Shown here one piece after another: positions 23,596-32,948 of a DNA stretch of 64,000 nucleotides. A program made the translations under genes and the position numbers. The notes under the pieces were generated by a model that was not told the origin of the DNA, did not search any database, and saw only the letters and a list, made by a program, of their open reading frames with translations. Origin of the DNA: Bacteroidales bacterium (lineage in GTDB: Bacteria > Bacteroidota > Bacteroidia > Bacteroidales > P3). The stretch spans positions 1 to 64,000 of the forward strand of contig JAFURZ010000007.1 in assembly GCA_017480785.1 (NCBI GenBank), written 5' to 3'. How positions within the stretch are numbered: the first letter of the stretch is position 1; each line of letters begins with the position of its first letter.

Positions 23596-26075
23596 TGCTT
23601 TCCTTTACGACGATACACAAGAACGATGGCGCCGGCCGCCAGCAGCACCAGCACCACCGACCCGATGATTGTCACCGTATCCATGCGGTGGAACAGCGGA
23701 GCCTCGTTGCGGAACTCGATGACGTGGTCACCGGCGGGGATGACCATGGCGCGGAGGATATAGTTGGCGCGGATGTATTCCGCCGGTTTGCCGTCGATGT
23801 AGGCCCTCCAGTCGGGAGCATAATACACCTCGCTGAAGACCGCCAGCCGCTCGTCGCCTGTGTGGCTACGGTAGCGCAGGTAGTCGGGATTGTAGGGCGT
23901 CTGATGCTCCATAACGATGGCATCGGCACTGTCAATGGCCGACTCGTTATCGCCGAGACTGAATTCATTGCGGTTGACGATTGCCGTCGTGGCAGGATTG
24001 AAGTCATTAAGCGCCAATATTTCTCCATTCGCATCATCCACCCACTGGATATCCCGCACAAACCAGCAGTTGCCCAGCGCCTCGGGGTTGCGCTGCACCT
24101 GTCCGCCCTGGAGGACAAAGTAGCGTGCATTGAGCATGTTCAGCACCTGCATGTTGATATGCCGAGAGAGGTAGAAATCGATGATATCCTGATAGCGGCG
24201 CATCTTGACGGCACTGTATCCGCCCACTTGATGGTGGAAAGCGGCGGGCTTGCTGTCGTTGAAGGTATTGGTGGCCAGGTTGAGCACGCGGTAGTCCTGG
24301 TCGCCAAACTGCATGGCATATTGGTCAATCGTCGCATCCCACGGGTCGGGGCGCAGCTTGAGTTGCTGCTGGCTGACGTAGTTCTTCTCGTTCAAATAGC
24401 GGCGGTCTACACCCCAGAGGTCCACCACCACAAGCACTGCCAGCACCACTGTCATCACCGCCGGCAAAGCACCCTTGCCGTTCTTGCCTTCCATCCGCAG
24501 GTAAAGCCACAGCACTGCAAAGGCCAACACCACAAACAGCAGGCTCCGCCAAGTGTCGCTTCTGAATAGTGCCTTGCGGTCCTCAATAAAGATGCTCTGT
24601 ATCAGCGGCCATTGGTTGCCGTATTGCGATGCCATCTGCGTGTCGGAAGCACCCGTGAACGGCAGCGATCCGCTGACCACCAGTCCCACCAGCAACACCA
24701 AAGCCGTCACGCCTCCCGAAACATAGAGAGCCACCTCCTTGCGTCTGCGTGGCACCTCTTTGTCAAACAGCTCACGCAGGCCGAGCATACCCAACAGGAC
24801 CATCGTCACATTGGCCAGCACAAGACTCATACTGGGAGTGCGGAACTTGTTGTACAGCGGCAGGTGATTGAACAGCCACTCGTTGACAGGCATCAGGTTG
24901 TGTCCCCACGACATCACGACGGCCACCAGCGTAGCCACCAGCAGCCACCACCGCTGCGGACCCTTCACCAGTAGCAGGCCCAACAGGAAGAGGAACACCA
25001 CTATGGCACCGAAATAGACCGGGCCACTCGTGAACGGCTGGTTGCCCCAGTAGAGGGGTGCCTGCTCCTGTCGGAAATTCTTATACGAAGCGCTCTCCTT
25101 GCCCACAGGCTCTCCGCTGCCGCCACCCATCGCGCCGGGCACCAGCAGCGTGTAGGTCTCGCCGACGCCATAGCTCCACGAGAAAGCATAGTCGATATCC
25201 AGACCGCTCTTCTTTCCCGCAATCGAGGCTGGCTCCCCGTCGTGGTAGAGGTCTTCGGGTGTCACCGTGATAGAGTTGCCCCCACGCATCGTCTGCTTCG
25301 CATACTCCTGACTCACCAGCAGCGTACGCGCATTGCACGCGAAGGCCAAGGCGGCTCCCGCCACCAGCAGTCCCACTCCAGCCAGGAACTGGGGGAAACG
25401 GCGCTGCACTATCGAGTAGACGGCATACACCACCCCCAGCACCACCGCCCCGATGACGGTGTAGTAGGTAATCTGGATGTGGTTGCAGATAAGCTGCAGG
25501 CCCAAGGCCACCGTGAACAGCAAGCCACCCCACAGCCAGTCCTTCCACTTCTTCGCGCCTTCCTTGCCTTTCCGCAGACACAGCACCATGCCTGCCAGTA
25601 TCGGAGCCGTCATCGCCAGGCTCCACGCCTTCGTGATATGCCCGGCTTCCACTATTATAATATTGTAACTCCCCAGACCGAATGCCAGCGCACCCAGCAG
25701 GCTTAGCCACGGAGAGCAGCCGAGCGCCAGCAACGTCACATAGAACCCGATGAGGTAGAAAAAGAGCACGCCGGCGTTGCGTTCCAATCCCAGGAACTTC
25801 AGCGTGCCAATGCTCTGCAGCGGCGTGAATACACTCTTCACCGGGGGGTTGCCACCCACCTGGTAGGCCGGCATACCGCTGAACATGGCACTGTTCCAAT
25901 GGACATAGACGCCCGTCTTCTTCTGGTAGTCTTTCGTCTCCTTCACCATGGCCTCGTACTTCTGCGTATCGCCTTGATAGATAGCCTTGCCGCTCAACGC
26001 GGGAGCGAAATAGGCCAGCGACACCACCAGGGCCGCCACCACCATCGCCACATGTATCCAAACAGACTTCTTCAT
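23592..26075 (-). CDS. YfhO family membrane protein
   Basis: 827 aa with about 12 membrane segments and a C-terminal extracytoplasmic part of about 250 residues. N-terminus (AYFAPALSGKAIYQGDTQKY then YVHWNSAMFSGMPAYQ) is the standard Bacteroidota YfhO start. YfhO proteins are GT-C-like and help glycosylate envelope polymers such as lipoteichoic acid in Gram-positives; the role in Bacteroidota is unsettled. It precedes a glycosyltransferase with 4-nt overlap. Confidence 0.88.
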   Translation of the reverse strand: MKKSVWIHVAMVVAALVVSLAYFAPALSGKAIYQGDTQKYEAMVKETKDYQKKTGVYVHWNSAMFSGMPAYQVGGNPPVKSVFTPLQSIGTLKFLGLERNAGVLFFYLIGFYVTLLALGCSPWLSLLGALAFGLGSYNIIIVEAGHITKAWSLAMTAPILAGMVLCLRKGKEGAKKWKDWLWGGLLFTVALGLQLICNHIQITYYTVIGAVVLGVVYAVYSIVQRRFPQFLAGVGLLVAGAALAFACNARTLLVSQEYAKQTMRGGNSITVTPEDLYHDGEPASIAGKKSGLDIDYAFSWSYGVGETYTLLVPGAMGGGSGEPVGKESASYKNFRQEQAPLYWGNQPFTSGPVYFGAIVVFLFLLGLLLVKGPQRWWLLVATLVAVVMSWGHNLMPVNEWLFNHLPLYNKFRTPSMSLVLANVTMVLLGMLGLRELFDKEVPRRRKEVALYVSGGVTALVLLVGLVVSGSLPFTGASDTQMASQYGNQWPLIQSIFIEDRKALFRSDTWRSLLFVVLAFAVLWLYLRMEGKNGKGALPAVMTVVLAVLVVVDLWGVDRRYLNEKNYVSQQQLKLRPDPWDATIDQYAMQFGDQDYRVLNLATNTFNDSKPAAFHHQVGGYSAVKMRRYQDIIDFYLSRHINMQVLNMLNARYFVLQGGQVQRNPEALGNCWFVRDIQWVDDANGEILALNDFNPATTAIVNRNEFSLGDNESAIDSADAIVMEHQTPYNPDYLRYRSHTGDERLAVFSEVYYAPDWRAYIDGKPAEYIRANYILRAMVIPAGDHVIEFRNEAPLFHRMDTVTIIGSVVLVLLAAGAIVLVYRRKGKQ

Positions 26076-26124
26076 ATATCTATTTTACTTTTAACCTTAA
26101 TCATTAAACCTTAAACCATAAACC

Positions 26125-28107
26125 TTACACCTTCGGGTACTCGACGCGCACATGGTATATGCTCATCATCTTATCCTTCAAGAACTTCCTGATGCGGGCA
26201 ATATCGCCCAGCGACAGCGGGCAATTGTTCAGCTGGCCAGCCTCTATCTTGCCGTCAATCAGACGGTCAATCAGCTCGTCCGTACCTTCTTTCGTGTGTT
26301 GCTTCAGGCTTCTGCAGGCCGCCTCGACCGTATCCACAATCATCACCACCGCCGTCTCGCGGCTGTAGGGCCGCGGCCCGGGATAGCGGAAAAGCGACGC
26401 GTCGAAGCCTCCGTCCGGATGCCGTTCCTTCTCCTTCGCATAGAAGTAGCCCGTATAGGTCGTCCCGTGGTGTGTGCGGATGAAATCCTGCACCTCCGAC
26501 GGCAGGCGGTACTTCCGTGCCAGCTCCAACCCGTCGGTCACATGCTGCGTGATAATCTGGGCGCTCTCGGCATAGTCCAACTCGTCATGCGGATTGAAGC
26601 CCGCATTCTGGTTCTCCGTGAAATAAAGCGGATTGCGCACCTTGCCGATGTCGTGATACAACGCACCCACCTTTGCCAGCAGTGCATTGCCGCCCAGCTC
26701 GCCCAGCAGGTCCTCGGCAATATTGGCCACCTGCACCGAATGCTGGAACGTGCCGGGAGCGCGTCGGCTAAGCTCACGCAAAGCCTCGTGACCCGTACTG
26801 CTCAGCTCCAGCAGTGTCAGGTTGGTCGTCATGCCGAACATCTTCTCAAACAGGTAAATCAGCGGGTAGGCCATGAGCGTCAGCAAGCCGTTCAGGAAGA
26901 ACATCAGATACTTCTCGGCACTCAGTGCCAGCAGGTTAGTGTCCTGACTCAGCACACCCGCCGTGTAGATGAACGAATAGCTGCCGAAAATCACCAGCGC
27001 CAGCGTGAAAAACTGCGCCCGTCGCTCCAGGTTGCGCACCGCGATAATGCTCATCATACCCGTCACCAACTGGTAGAAGATGAACTCGAACGAGTTCGGC
27101 ACCAGGTTGGCCAGGATGATGACCGTCGTCAGGTGGATATACAGTGCCACACGCATGTCGAAAAACACACGCATCAAGATGGGGATGATGCACAACGGCA
27201 CCAGCAGCACCCAGTCGACATTCACCCTCACCACCAGCGCCTCGGCAGCCGACATCAGCAGTATCAGCAGCATCACGAACAGGACTTTCCGGTCGTCCTC
27301 CAGTATCGAATGGCGCGTGTTCTTCAGGAACATATACAGCGCCACAAAAGCAATCAACGCCAGCAGCAGCTGACCCGTCATCTGGCCCGCCAGACTGTAA
27401 TTGTCCGAGAACCTCCGGTCATTCTCCGCCTCCAGGCTTCTGATTACCTGTGCCTTCTCCTCGGTCACCTCCTCTCCTTTGCTCACAATGTGGTCGCCGG
27501 CCATCACCATCTGGCTCGTGTGGCTCAGCTGCGACAGGCGGCTGTCGAGCTCCAGCGCCGTCCGCGCCTCGTCCAGCACCAGGCTCGGCACGAGCACACT
27601 GTCGCGCAGCAGCCCGGGCTCCAGGTCGGCAGCACTGATGAACTCGCGGCTGCGGTGCATACTGCCCACGGCGCCACCCAGCACCACCACCTCGCGACCC
27701 TCCAGCGTCAGCCCGTCGGCGGGCGTCTCGATATAACCGATACGGTAGATGCTGTCCACCTGCCGCCTCAGCCTCTTCCGCTCTCCACTTTCCACTTTCC
27801 ACTTTCCACTCTCCACTTGCCTCATCGCCTGTTCCCTCGCCGTCGAGTCCACACGGTAGTAGAGGATGGCCTTCTGCCGCTCCGCCTCCTGCTCGGTGGC
27901 ATACTCGTCGTTCGAGAGCATCACCGCGAAATCGTACGGCGCCGTCAAATCGGCCCCGCGCCACACGGCCCCGACCTTGTAGTCATAGTGCTCCCCATGG
28001 CGCGTATGCGGGAAAAGCACCACAATGAGCACCGTCGTGACCAACACAATCACTATCCTGTAAATCAGCGATAAACGCTTCACCGTCGCTGTTAAAACAC
28101 TCTTCAT
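26125..28107 (-). CDS. PgpH-like membrane HD phosphodiesterase (cyclic di-AMP)
   Basis: 660 aa. One N-terminal membrane segment, an extracytoplasmic 7TMR-HDED domain, seven membrane segments in the middle, then an HD domain with HSVQVANIAEDLL, GALYHDIGKV and RTHHGTT. PgpH enzymes degrade c-di-AMP. I chose the Met at 28107 because the promoter TATCTTTGCA lies just upstream of it; the longer frame to 28170 would start before the promoter. Residues about 95-110 (VESGKWKVESGERKRL) come from GGAAAGTGGAAAGTG repeats (27778-27822), an in-frame insertion in the extracytoplasmic domain. Confidence 0.9.
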   Translation of the reverse strand: MKSVLTATVKRLSLIYRIVIVLVTTVLIVVLFPHTRHGEHYDYKVGAVWRGADLTAPYDFAVMLSNDEYATEQEAERQKAILYYRVDSTAREQAMRQVESGKWKVESGERKRLRRQVDSIYRIGYIETPADGLTLEGREVVVLGGAVGSMHRSREFISAADLEPGLLRDSVLVPSLVLDEARTALELDSRLSQLSHTSQMVMAGDHIVSKGEEVTEEKAQVIRSLEAENDRRFSDNYSLAGQMTGQLLLALIAFVALYMFLKNTRHSILEDDRKVLFVMLLILLMSAAEALVVRVNVDWVLLVPLCIIPILMRVFFDMRVALYIHLTTVIILANLVPNSFEFIFYQLVTGMMSIIAVRNLERRAQFFTLALVIFGSYSFIYTAGVLSQDTNLLALSAEKYLMFFLNGLLTLMAYPLIYLFEKMFGMTTNLTLLELSSTGHEALRELSRRAPGTFQHSVQVANIAEDLLGELGGNALLAKVGALYHDIGKVRNPLYFTENQNAGFNPHDELDYAESAQIITQHVTDGLELARKYRLPSEVQDFIRTHHGTTYTGYFYAKEKERHPDGGFDASLFRYPGPRPYSRETAVVMIVDTVEAACRSLKQHTKEGTDELIDRLIDGKIEAGQLNNCPLSLGDIARIRKFLKDKMMSIYHVRVEYPKV

Positions 28108-28114
28108 AACAATT

Positions 28115-28124
28115 TGCAAAGATA
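28115..28124 (-). promoter_or_regulatory. promoter of pgpH-like operon
   Basis: Minus strand TATCTTTGCA. The chosen start codon lies only about 8 nt downstream of the element, so the mRNA would have a very short leader or be almost leaderless. Confidence 0.65.
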
Positions 28125-28171
28125 CATCTTTTTTTTCACATCCACTCCCCCTTTTTTTCACCACTTGCACA

Positions 28172-28223
28172 CCAGTTCTTCAGGAGTTCTTTACAAAACC
28201 GTAAAGAACTCCTGAAGAACTGG
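28172..28223. repeat. perfect 23-bp-arm palindrome (family 2)
   Basis: Arms 28172-28194 and 28201-28223 are perfectly complementary, loop AAAACC. The inner arm ends GTTCTTTAC, shared with elements at 36620 and 46001. It lies between two divergent promoters, so it is not positioned as a terminator. Confidence 0.9.
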
Positions 28224-28306
28224 AGTTAAATTATTGAATATCAACGGGCGGAAAAAGCACTCAAACTAATCTCGCGGCAAGGCTTCTCAGTATCGAAAAA
28301 AAGGTG

Positions 28307-28316
28307 TATCTTTGCA
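28307..28316 (+). promoter_or_regulatory. promoter of amidohydrolase gene
   Basis: TATCTTTGCA. It gives a leader of about 140 nt (28320-28461), GC-rich with short self-complementary segments but no recognised riboswitch. Confidence 0.7.
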
Positions 28317-28461
28317 CCGCGAAAACAGACGCCAGGCATGGCGAAAAGGACAAGAGAAAGAGCGACTTGGGAGGGCAACGCCGACCGGGGGCCGACCCGT
28401 TTCCACGGCTTCGGGCGCTCCTCCCGTCGCGGCTCGCCACACAATTGAAACAAGAGAACAC

Positions 28462-29673
28462 ATGGACTGGAAGGAAGAAATAAAACAGATGGCTCACGCC
28501 CAGCGCGACGAGGTCATCGAATGGCGCCGCTGGATGCACCGCCACCCCGAGCTGAGCCAGGAAGAGTACGGCACGATGGCCTTCGTGGCCGAGCGGCTGC
28601 GCGACATGGGCCTCGAACCCCGCACCGGCATCGGCAAGACGGGCGTGATGGCCATGCTCCGCGGCACCCACGAGCCCGACAGCTACTGCGTGGCCCTGCG
28701 CGCCGACTACGACGCCCTGCCCATCACCGAAGCCACCGGCCTCGACTACGCCTCGGAGAACCCCGGCGTCATGCACGCCTGCGGCCACGACATGCACACC
28801 TGCTCCCTCCTCGGTGCCGCCAAGATACTGGTGCAGCTGCGCGACCGCATCCACGGCAGCATCATGTTCATCTTTGAACCCTCGGAGGAGAAATACCCCG
28901 GAGGGGCCCGCATGATGATGGACGACGGCCTCTTCGACGAGGTGCTGCCCAACGAAATCTACGCCTTCCACTGCCTGCCCGAGATGGACTGTGGCAAGGT
29001 GGGAATGCGCAAAGGGCGCTACATGGCCTCCACCGACGAGCTCTACTGGACCATCCAGGGCCGCGGCGGCCACGGTGCCACGCCCCACCTCAGCGTCGAC
29101 CCCATCCTGGTGGCCAGCCACATCGTCGTCGCCCTCCAGCAGGTCGTCTCGCGCAATGCCGCCCCCATGATGCCCACCGTGCTCACCATCGGCAAAATCG
29201 AGGACGTCGGCGGGCGCACCAACATCATTCCCGAGACCGTCAAGATGCAGGGCATCATACGCACCTTCGACCCGCAGTGGCGCCTCGACGCGCACGAGAA
29301 GATAAGGAAAATCAGCTGCGGCATGGCCGACGCCATGGGTGCCGACTGCGACCTCTTCATCGACTACGGCTACCCTCCCGTCATCAACGACGACGAATGC
29401 ACCCAGCAGGTGCACGACAACGCCGTGGCCTTCCTCGGCGAGGAGAACGTCGAATGGCTCGACCTGCGCATGACGGCCGAAGACTTCTCCTTCTACCAGC
29501 AGCGCATCCCCTCCTGCTACTTCCGCATAGGCATCCACATCCCCGGCACCCCCTTCAGCAACCTGCACCGCCCCAACCTCATCGTCGACGAGCGCAGCCT
29601 CGAACTGGCCAACGGGCTCATCGCCTACAACACACTCACAGCCCTGGAGAAGAGAATAAAGTCTAAGGTTTAA
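28462..29673 (+). CDS. M20 family amidohydrolase (N-acyl amino acid/hippurate hydrolase type)
   Basis: 403 aa, cytoplasmic. Two-metal site: MHACGHDMHT (Cys/His ligands), FEPSEEKYPGGA (catalytic Glu pair) and AFHCLPEMDCG; a dimerisation lid contains RGGHGATPH. It probably removes acyl groups from amino acids or related amides; the substrate is not known. I chose the ATG at 28462 (MDWKEEIKQ), where similarity starts, not the upstream Met at 28312 inside the leader. A GGTTTAAGG repeat follows the stop. Confidence 0.9.
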   Translation: MDWKEEIKQMAHAQRDEVIEWRRWMHRHPELSQEEYGTMAFVAERLRDMGLEPRTGIGKTGVMAMLRGTHEPDSYCVALRADYDALPITEATGLDYASENPGVMHACGHDMHTCSLLGAAKILVQLRDRIHGSIMFIFEPSEEKYPGGARMMMDDGLFDEVLPNEIYAFHCLPEMDCGKVGMRKGRYMASTDELYWTIQGRGGHGATPHLSVDPILVASHIVVALQQVVSRNAAPMMPTVLTIGKIEDVGGRTNIIPETVKMQGIIRTFDPQWRLDAHEKIRKISCGMADAMGADCDLFIDYGYPPVINDDECTQQVHDNAVAFLGEENVEWLDLRMTAEDFSFYQQRIPSCYFRIGIHIPGTPFSNLHRPNLIVDERSLELANGLIAYNTLTALEKRIKSKV

Positions 29674-29712
29674 GGTTTAATGTTTAAGGTTTAAAGGGTT
29701 GAGACTATAATT

Positions 29713-31134
29713 ATGGACAAGACTAAAGAACTGGAAACACGTCCCATCGGCAGCCTGCTCTGGCAATATGCCCTGCCCGCCGTCGTCACCCAGATAGTGG
29801 CGTCGGTCTACAACATTGTCGACCGTGTCTTCCTCGGCCAGTATGTCGGTGCCCTCGCCATCGCGGGCCTCGCCATCACCATGCCCATTATGAACATCAT
29901 CCACGCCCTGGGCTCGCTCGTCGGCGCCGGCTCCAGCGCCCGCATAAGCATCGTCCTCGGCCGCAAGGACATACGCTGGGCCGAGAAGATACTGGGCAAC
30001 AGCATGCTGCTCACCTTCTTTTTCGGCGCCCTCTTCCTCACGGGCGGCTATGCCTTCATGGACCCCATACTGCACCTCTTCGGCGCCTCGGACGAGACCA
30101 TCGCCTACGCCCGCGAGTACATGTATATCGTCCTGCCGGGCATGTTCTTCACCACCCTCAGCTTCAACCTCACCGGACTCATACGCGCCAGCGGCTACCC
30201 CACCAAGAGCATGTGGATTATGGCTAGCGGCGCCATCCTCAACATCTTCCTCGACGCCCTCTTCATCATGGTGCTCGACCAGGGCATCGCCGGAGCCGCC
30301 TGGGCCACCACCATCTCGATGGCCTCCACCTCGGTGGCCGCCGTGCTCCACTTCGTCCAGCCCCGCAGCTTCATCCGCTTCCGCCGCCACGCCTGGGCCC
30401 CGAAGCTCTACATCTTCCGCAACATACTGCTCATCGGCATGAGCCCCTTCCTGATGAACCTCGCCGCCTCCCTCGTCGTGGCGCTCCTCAACAGCCAGCT
30501 CATCCGCTACGGCGGCGACCTCGCCGTCGGCGCCTACGGCATCGTCAACACCTTCGGCGCCTTCATGGTGATGTTCATCTTCGGCATCTGCCAGGGCATG
30601 CAACCCATCGCCGGCTACAACTACGGCGCCGGCCACAACCACCGCCTGCGCGACGTCTTCGTGCTCACCCAGAAGTGGGCCGTCGCCGTGGGCATCGTGG
30701 GGGCCGTGCTGGCCATGGCCCTGCCGCGCCTGCTGCTGCACGCCTTCACCACCAGCGACGAGCTGCTCGACATCGGCGTCCCCGCCATGCGCTACCTCAA
30801 CGTGATGATGCCCCTCATTGCGTTCACCATCACCAACTCGCAGTTCTTCCAGAGCATCGACAAGCCCTGGATATCCATCGTCACCAGCCTCTCGCGGCAG
30901 CTGCTCTTCCTCGTGCCCCTGATGTACATCATTCCCACCCTCGTCGAGCGGGCCGGAGGCAACGGTCTGACAGGCATGTGGATTACCTGCACCGTGTGCG
31001 ACGTGCTGGGTGCCGTGCTCGCCGCCGTCCTGCTGGCGACGCAGCTCAAGGTGTTCCGTCCGGGCTACGTGGCACCCCTGCGCAAGCCCCGCAAAGAGGC
31101 CGGCCCCACGCAGCACCTCCCGCAGGACCAATGA
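29713..31134 (+). CDS. MATE family efflux transporter
   Basis: 473 aa with 12 membrane segments in two homologous halves. N-terminus PIGSLLWQYALPAVVTQIV and the repeat-half motif GMSPFLMNLAASL, plus QGMQPIAGYNYGA, are typical of the DinF/NorM-like MATE family. It exports cationic or other small molecules by Na+ or H+ antiport. It probably shares the amidohydrolase transcript, 39 nt downstream. Confidence 0.9.
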   Translation: MDKTKELETRPIGSLLWQYALPAVVTQIVASVYNIVDRVFLGQYVGALAIAGLAITMPIMNIIHALGSLVGAGSSARISIVLGRKDIRWAEKILGNSMLLTFFFGALFLTGGYAFMDPILHLFGASDETIAYAREYMYIVLPGMFFTTLSFNLTGLIRASGYPTKSMWIMASGAILNIFLDALFIMVLDQGIAGAAWATTISMASTSVAAVLHFVQPRSFIRFRRHAWAPKLYIFRNILLIGMSPFLMNLAASLVVALLNSQLIRYGGDLAVGAYGIVNTFGAFMVMFIFGICQGMQPIAGYNYGAGHNHRLRDVFVLTQKWAVAVGIVGAVLAMALPRLLLHAFTTSDELLDIGVPAMRYLNVMMPLIAFTITNSQFFQSIDKPWISIVTSLSRQLLFLVPLMYIIPTLVERAGGNGLTGMWITCTVCDVLGAVLAAVLLATQLKVFRPGYVAPLRKPRKEAGPTQHLPQDQ

Positions 31135-31172
31135 CAGCGCTTTCCAGCCGCCTGTTTTCCAACACGATACCT

Positions 31173-31224
31173 GCAGTTCAACTTGAGTTCGACTTGAAAA
31201 CAAGTCGAACTCAAGTTGAACTGC
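31173..31224. repeat. perfect 24-bp-arm palindrome (family 3)
   Basis: Arms 31173-31196 and 31201-31224 are fully complementary around AAAA. The arm contains TTCAACTTGAGTTCGACTTG. Part of it recurs in the hybrid element at 38898-38982. It lies after the MATE gene and before murB; no T run follows on the plus strand. Confidence 0.9.
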
Positions 31225-31309
31225 ACATAAACAGTTGAAGAACAAGGGGGAAAGAAAACCTTTGCATCGCGGAACAATAATCGGGGTGCCACCTGCGTTA
31301 TACAGGGCA

Positions 31310-32332
31310 ATGGAGATTTATGACAACTATTCCCTCAAGGGGCTCAACACCTTCGGCATCGACGTGAAGGCACGGCGCATCCTCTTCCTGCGCGGCAGCA
31401 CGCTCGACGAGCCGTTCCGCTTCCTCTACGACGTGGAGGAGCTGCTGAAGAGCGACTTCCGCGAGCACCCCTACATGGTCATCGGCGAGGGCAGCAACCT
31501 CGTATTCACCAAAGACTACGAGGGCAGCCTCATCAAAATCGGCGAGGCCGTGTTCCACGGCGGCGACGAGGGAGGCTACAAGTACCTCACCGTCGGGGCA
31601 CGCATGCTGACCGACGAGGTGGTGCGCCTCAGCGTGGGCTACAAGTACTACGGCATGGAAAACCTCTCGGCCATCCCGGGCAACATCGGGGCCGCCGTGG
31701 TGCAGAACGTGGGAGCCTACGGCGTGGAGCTGAAAGACCTGGTGGAGACGGTCGACGCCGTGGACCTGCTGAGCGGCGACCAACGCTCGTTCAGCGCCGC
31801 GGAGTGCGCCTTCGGCTACCGCACCTCGCTGTTCAAGCAGCAGGCGGGCCGCTGGCTCATCTGGCGCGTCAAGCTGCGCTTCAGCAAGGAATTCAAGCCC
31901 ATACTGACCTACAAGGCCCTGGCCGACGAGCTGCAGCGGCGCGGCATCGGCGACCCCTCGCAGCAACAGGTGCGCGACGTGGTGACCGAACTGCGCTGGA
32001 GCAAGCTGCCGCGGCCCGAGGAATACGGCTCGGCGGGCTCCTTCTTCAAAAACCCCGTGGTCGACGAGGCCACCGCTACGGCATTGAAGAAGGAATATCC
32101 CGACATGCCCGTCTATCCAGGCAACAAGCTGTCGGCCGGATGGCTCATCGACCAATGCGGATGGAAAGGCAAGACGATGGGACGGGCGGGCGTGTGGCCC
32201 AAGCAGGCACTGGTGCTCTACAACACCGGCGGCTGCTCCGGAGAGGAAGTGGTGGTCCTGGCCAGGGTCGTACAGGAGGATGTGAAACGGAAGTTCGGCG
32301 TCGCCCTCGACCCCGAAGCAATAATAGTTTGA
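31310..32332 (+). CDS. murB: UDP-N-acetylenolpyruvoylglucosamine reductase MurB
   Basis: 340 aa, flavoenzyme of peptidoglycan precursor synthesis; reduces enolpyruvyl-UDP-GlcNAc with NADPH. Motifs: NYSLKGLNTFGIDVKA (start), IGEGSNLVF (FAD), GNIGAAVVQNVGAYGVE, YRTSLFK, and the catalytic Ser region GSAGSFFKNPVV. It is of the type I form (E. coli-like), ending with the SAGWLIDQCGWKG segment. The ATG at 31310 matches the family start better than the upstream in-frame Met at 31235. Confidence 0.95.
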   Translation: MEIYDNYSLKGLNTFGIDVKARRILFLRGSTLDEPFRFLYDVEELLKSDFREHPYMVIGEGSNLVFTKDYEGSLIKIGEAVFHGGDEGGYKYLTVGARMLTDEVVRLSVGYKYYGMENLSAIPGNIGAAVVQNVGAYGVELKDLVETVDAVDLLSGDQRSFSAAECAFGYRTSLFKQQAGRWLIWRVKLRFSKEFKPILTYKALADELQRRGIGDPSQQQVRDVVTELRWSKLPRPEEYGSAGSFFKNPVVDEATATALKKEYPDMPVYPGNKLSAGWLIDQCGWKGKTMGRAGVWPKQALVLYNTGGCSGEEVVVLARVVQEDVKRKFGVALDPEAIIV

Positions 32333-32339
32333 AAATAAT

Positions 32340-32948
32340 ATGGAGAAAGTAGAGACCTTTTGGAAGTGGTTCGTGGACCACAACGAGCAACTGATTGCCT
32401 TGGGCGACCTCGACGACAAGGGGCGCGACGAGCTGCTGAACGCCCTGCAGTACCAACTGACCAAATACTGCGACGGCCTCGGCTACGAGCTGGGCGACCC
32501 CACCGCCGACGGGCGCACCCTCACCTTCACCGCCGAGGGCGACACCGACCTCTTCCGCTACGTGGTGGAGCTGGTCGACAACGCCCCCGACCTCGACTGG
32601 TGGCAGTTCACGGCCTTCAAGCAACCCCTCGGCACCGACCTGCGCGTCCGCTTCGACCGGATGCTCTTCGAGACCAAGAAGATGTACTTCCAGCAGCTGG
32701 AGTGCGAGGAAGAGCCCGAAATGCTGGGCCTGCGCATCGCCGTCGAAGGCGGCGAGCGGCAGGACGAGGACTTCCAGGTGGGCGTCTACGTCACCCTCGA
32801 AGCCCTGCTGGGCGAGTTCGACTGTGCCACTCTCATCGGCTACATGGAGACCGTGCCGCTGCCCGCCGAGCCTTTCAAGGCAGGCTTCCAGCCGCTGGAC
32901 GACCTGCCCCAGTTTGCCGACTGGTTCAAACGCAAGCGCGATGAATAG
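32340..32948 (+). CDS. hypothetical protein, 202 aa
   Basis: Soluble acidic protein with Trp-rich segments (FWKWFVDHN, DLDWWQFTAFK). It starts MEKVETFWKWFVDH, 7 nt after murB, and overlaps the sialidase gene by 8 nt, so it is co-transcribed. Two halves each show a beta-rich hydrophobic pattern. No family recognised; Trp-rich small proteins of this kind are sometimes immunity or SMI1-like proteins, but no motif supports that. Confidence 0.7.
   Translation: MEKVETFWKWFVDHNEQLIALGDLDDKGRDELLNALQYQLTKYCDGLGYELGDPTADGRTLTFTAEGDTDLFRYVVELVDNAPDLDWWQFTAFKQPLGTDLRVRFDRMLFETKKMYFQQLECEEEPEMLGLRIAVEGGERQDEDFQVGVYVTLEALLGEFDCATLIGYMETVPLPAEPFKAGFQPLDDLPQFADWFKRKRDE

Noticed and set aside
28312..28461. 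N-terminal extension of the amidohydrolase from the upstream Met
   Set aside because: The added 50 residues are Arg/Pro-rich and unlike M20 proteins; family similarity starts at 28462.
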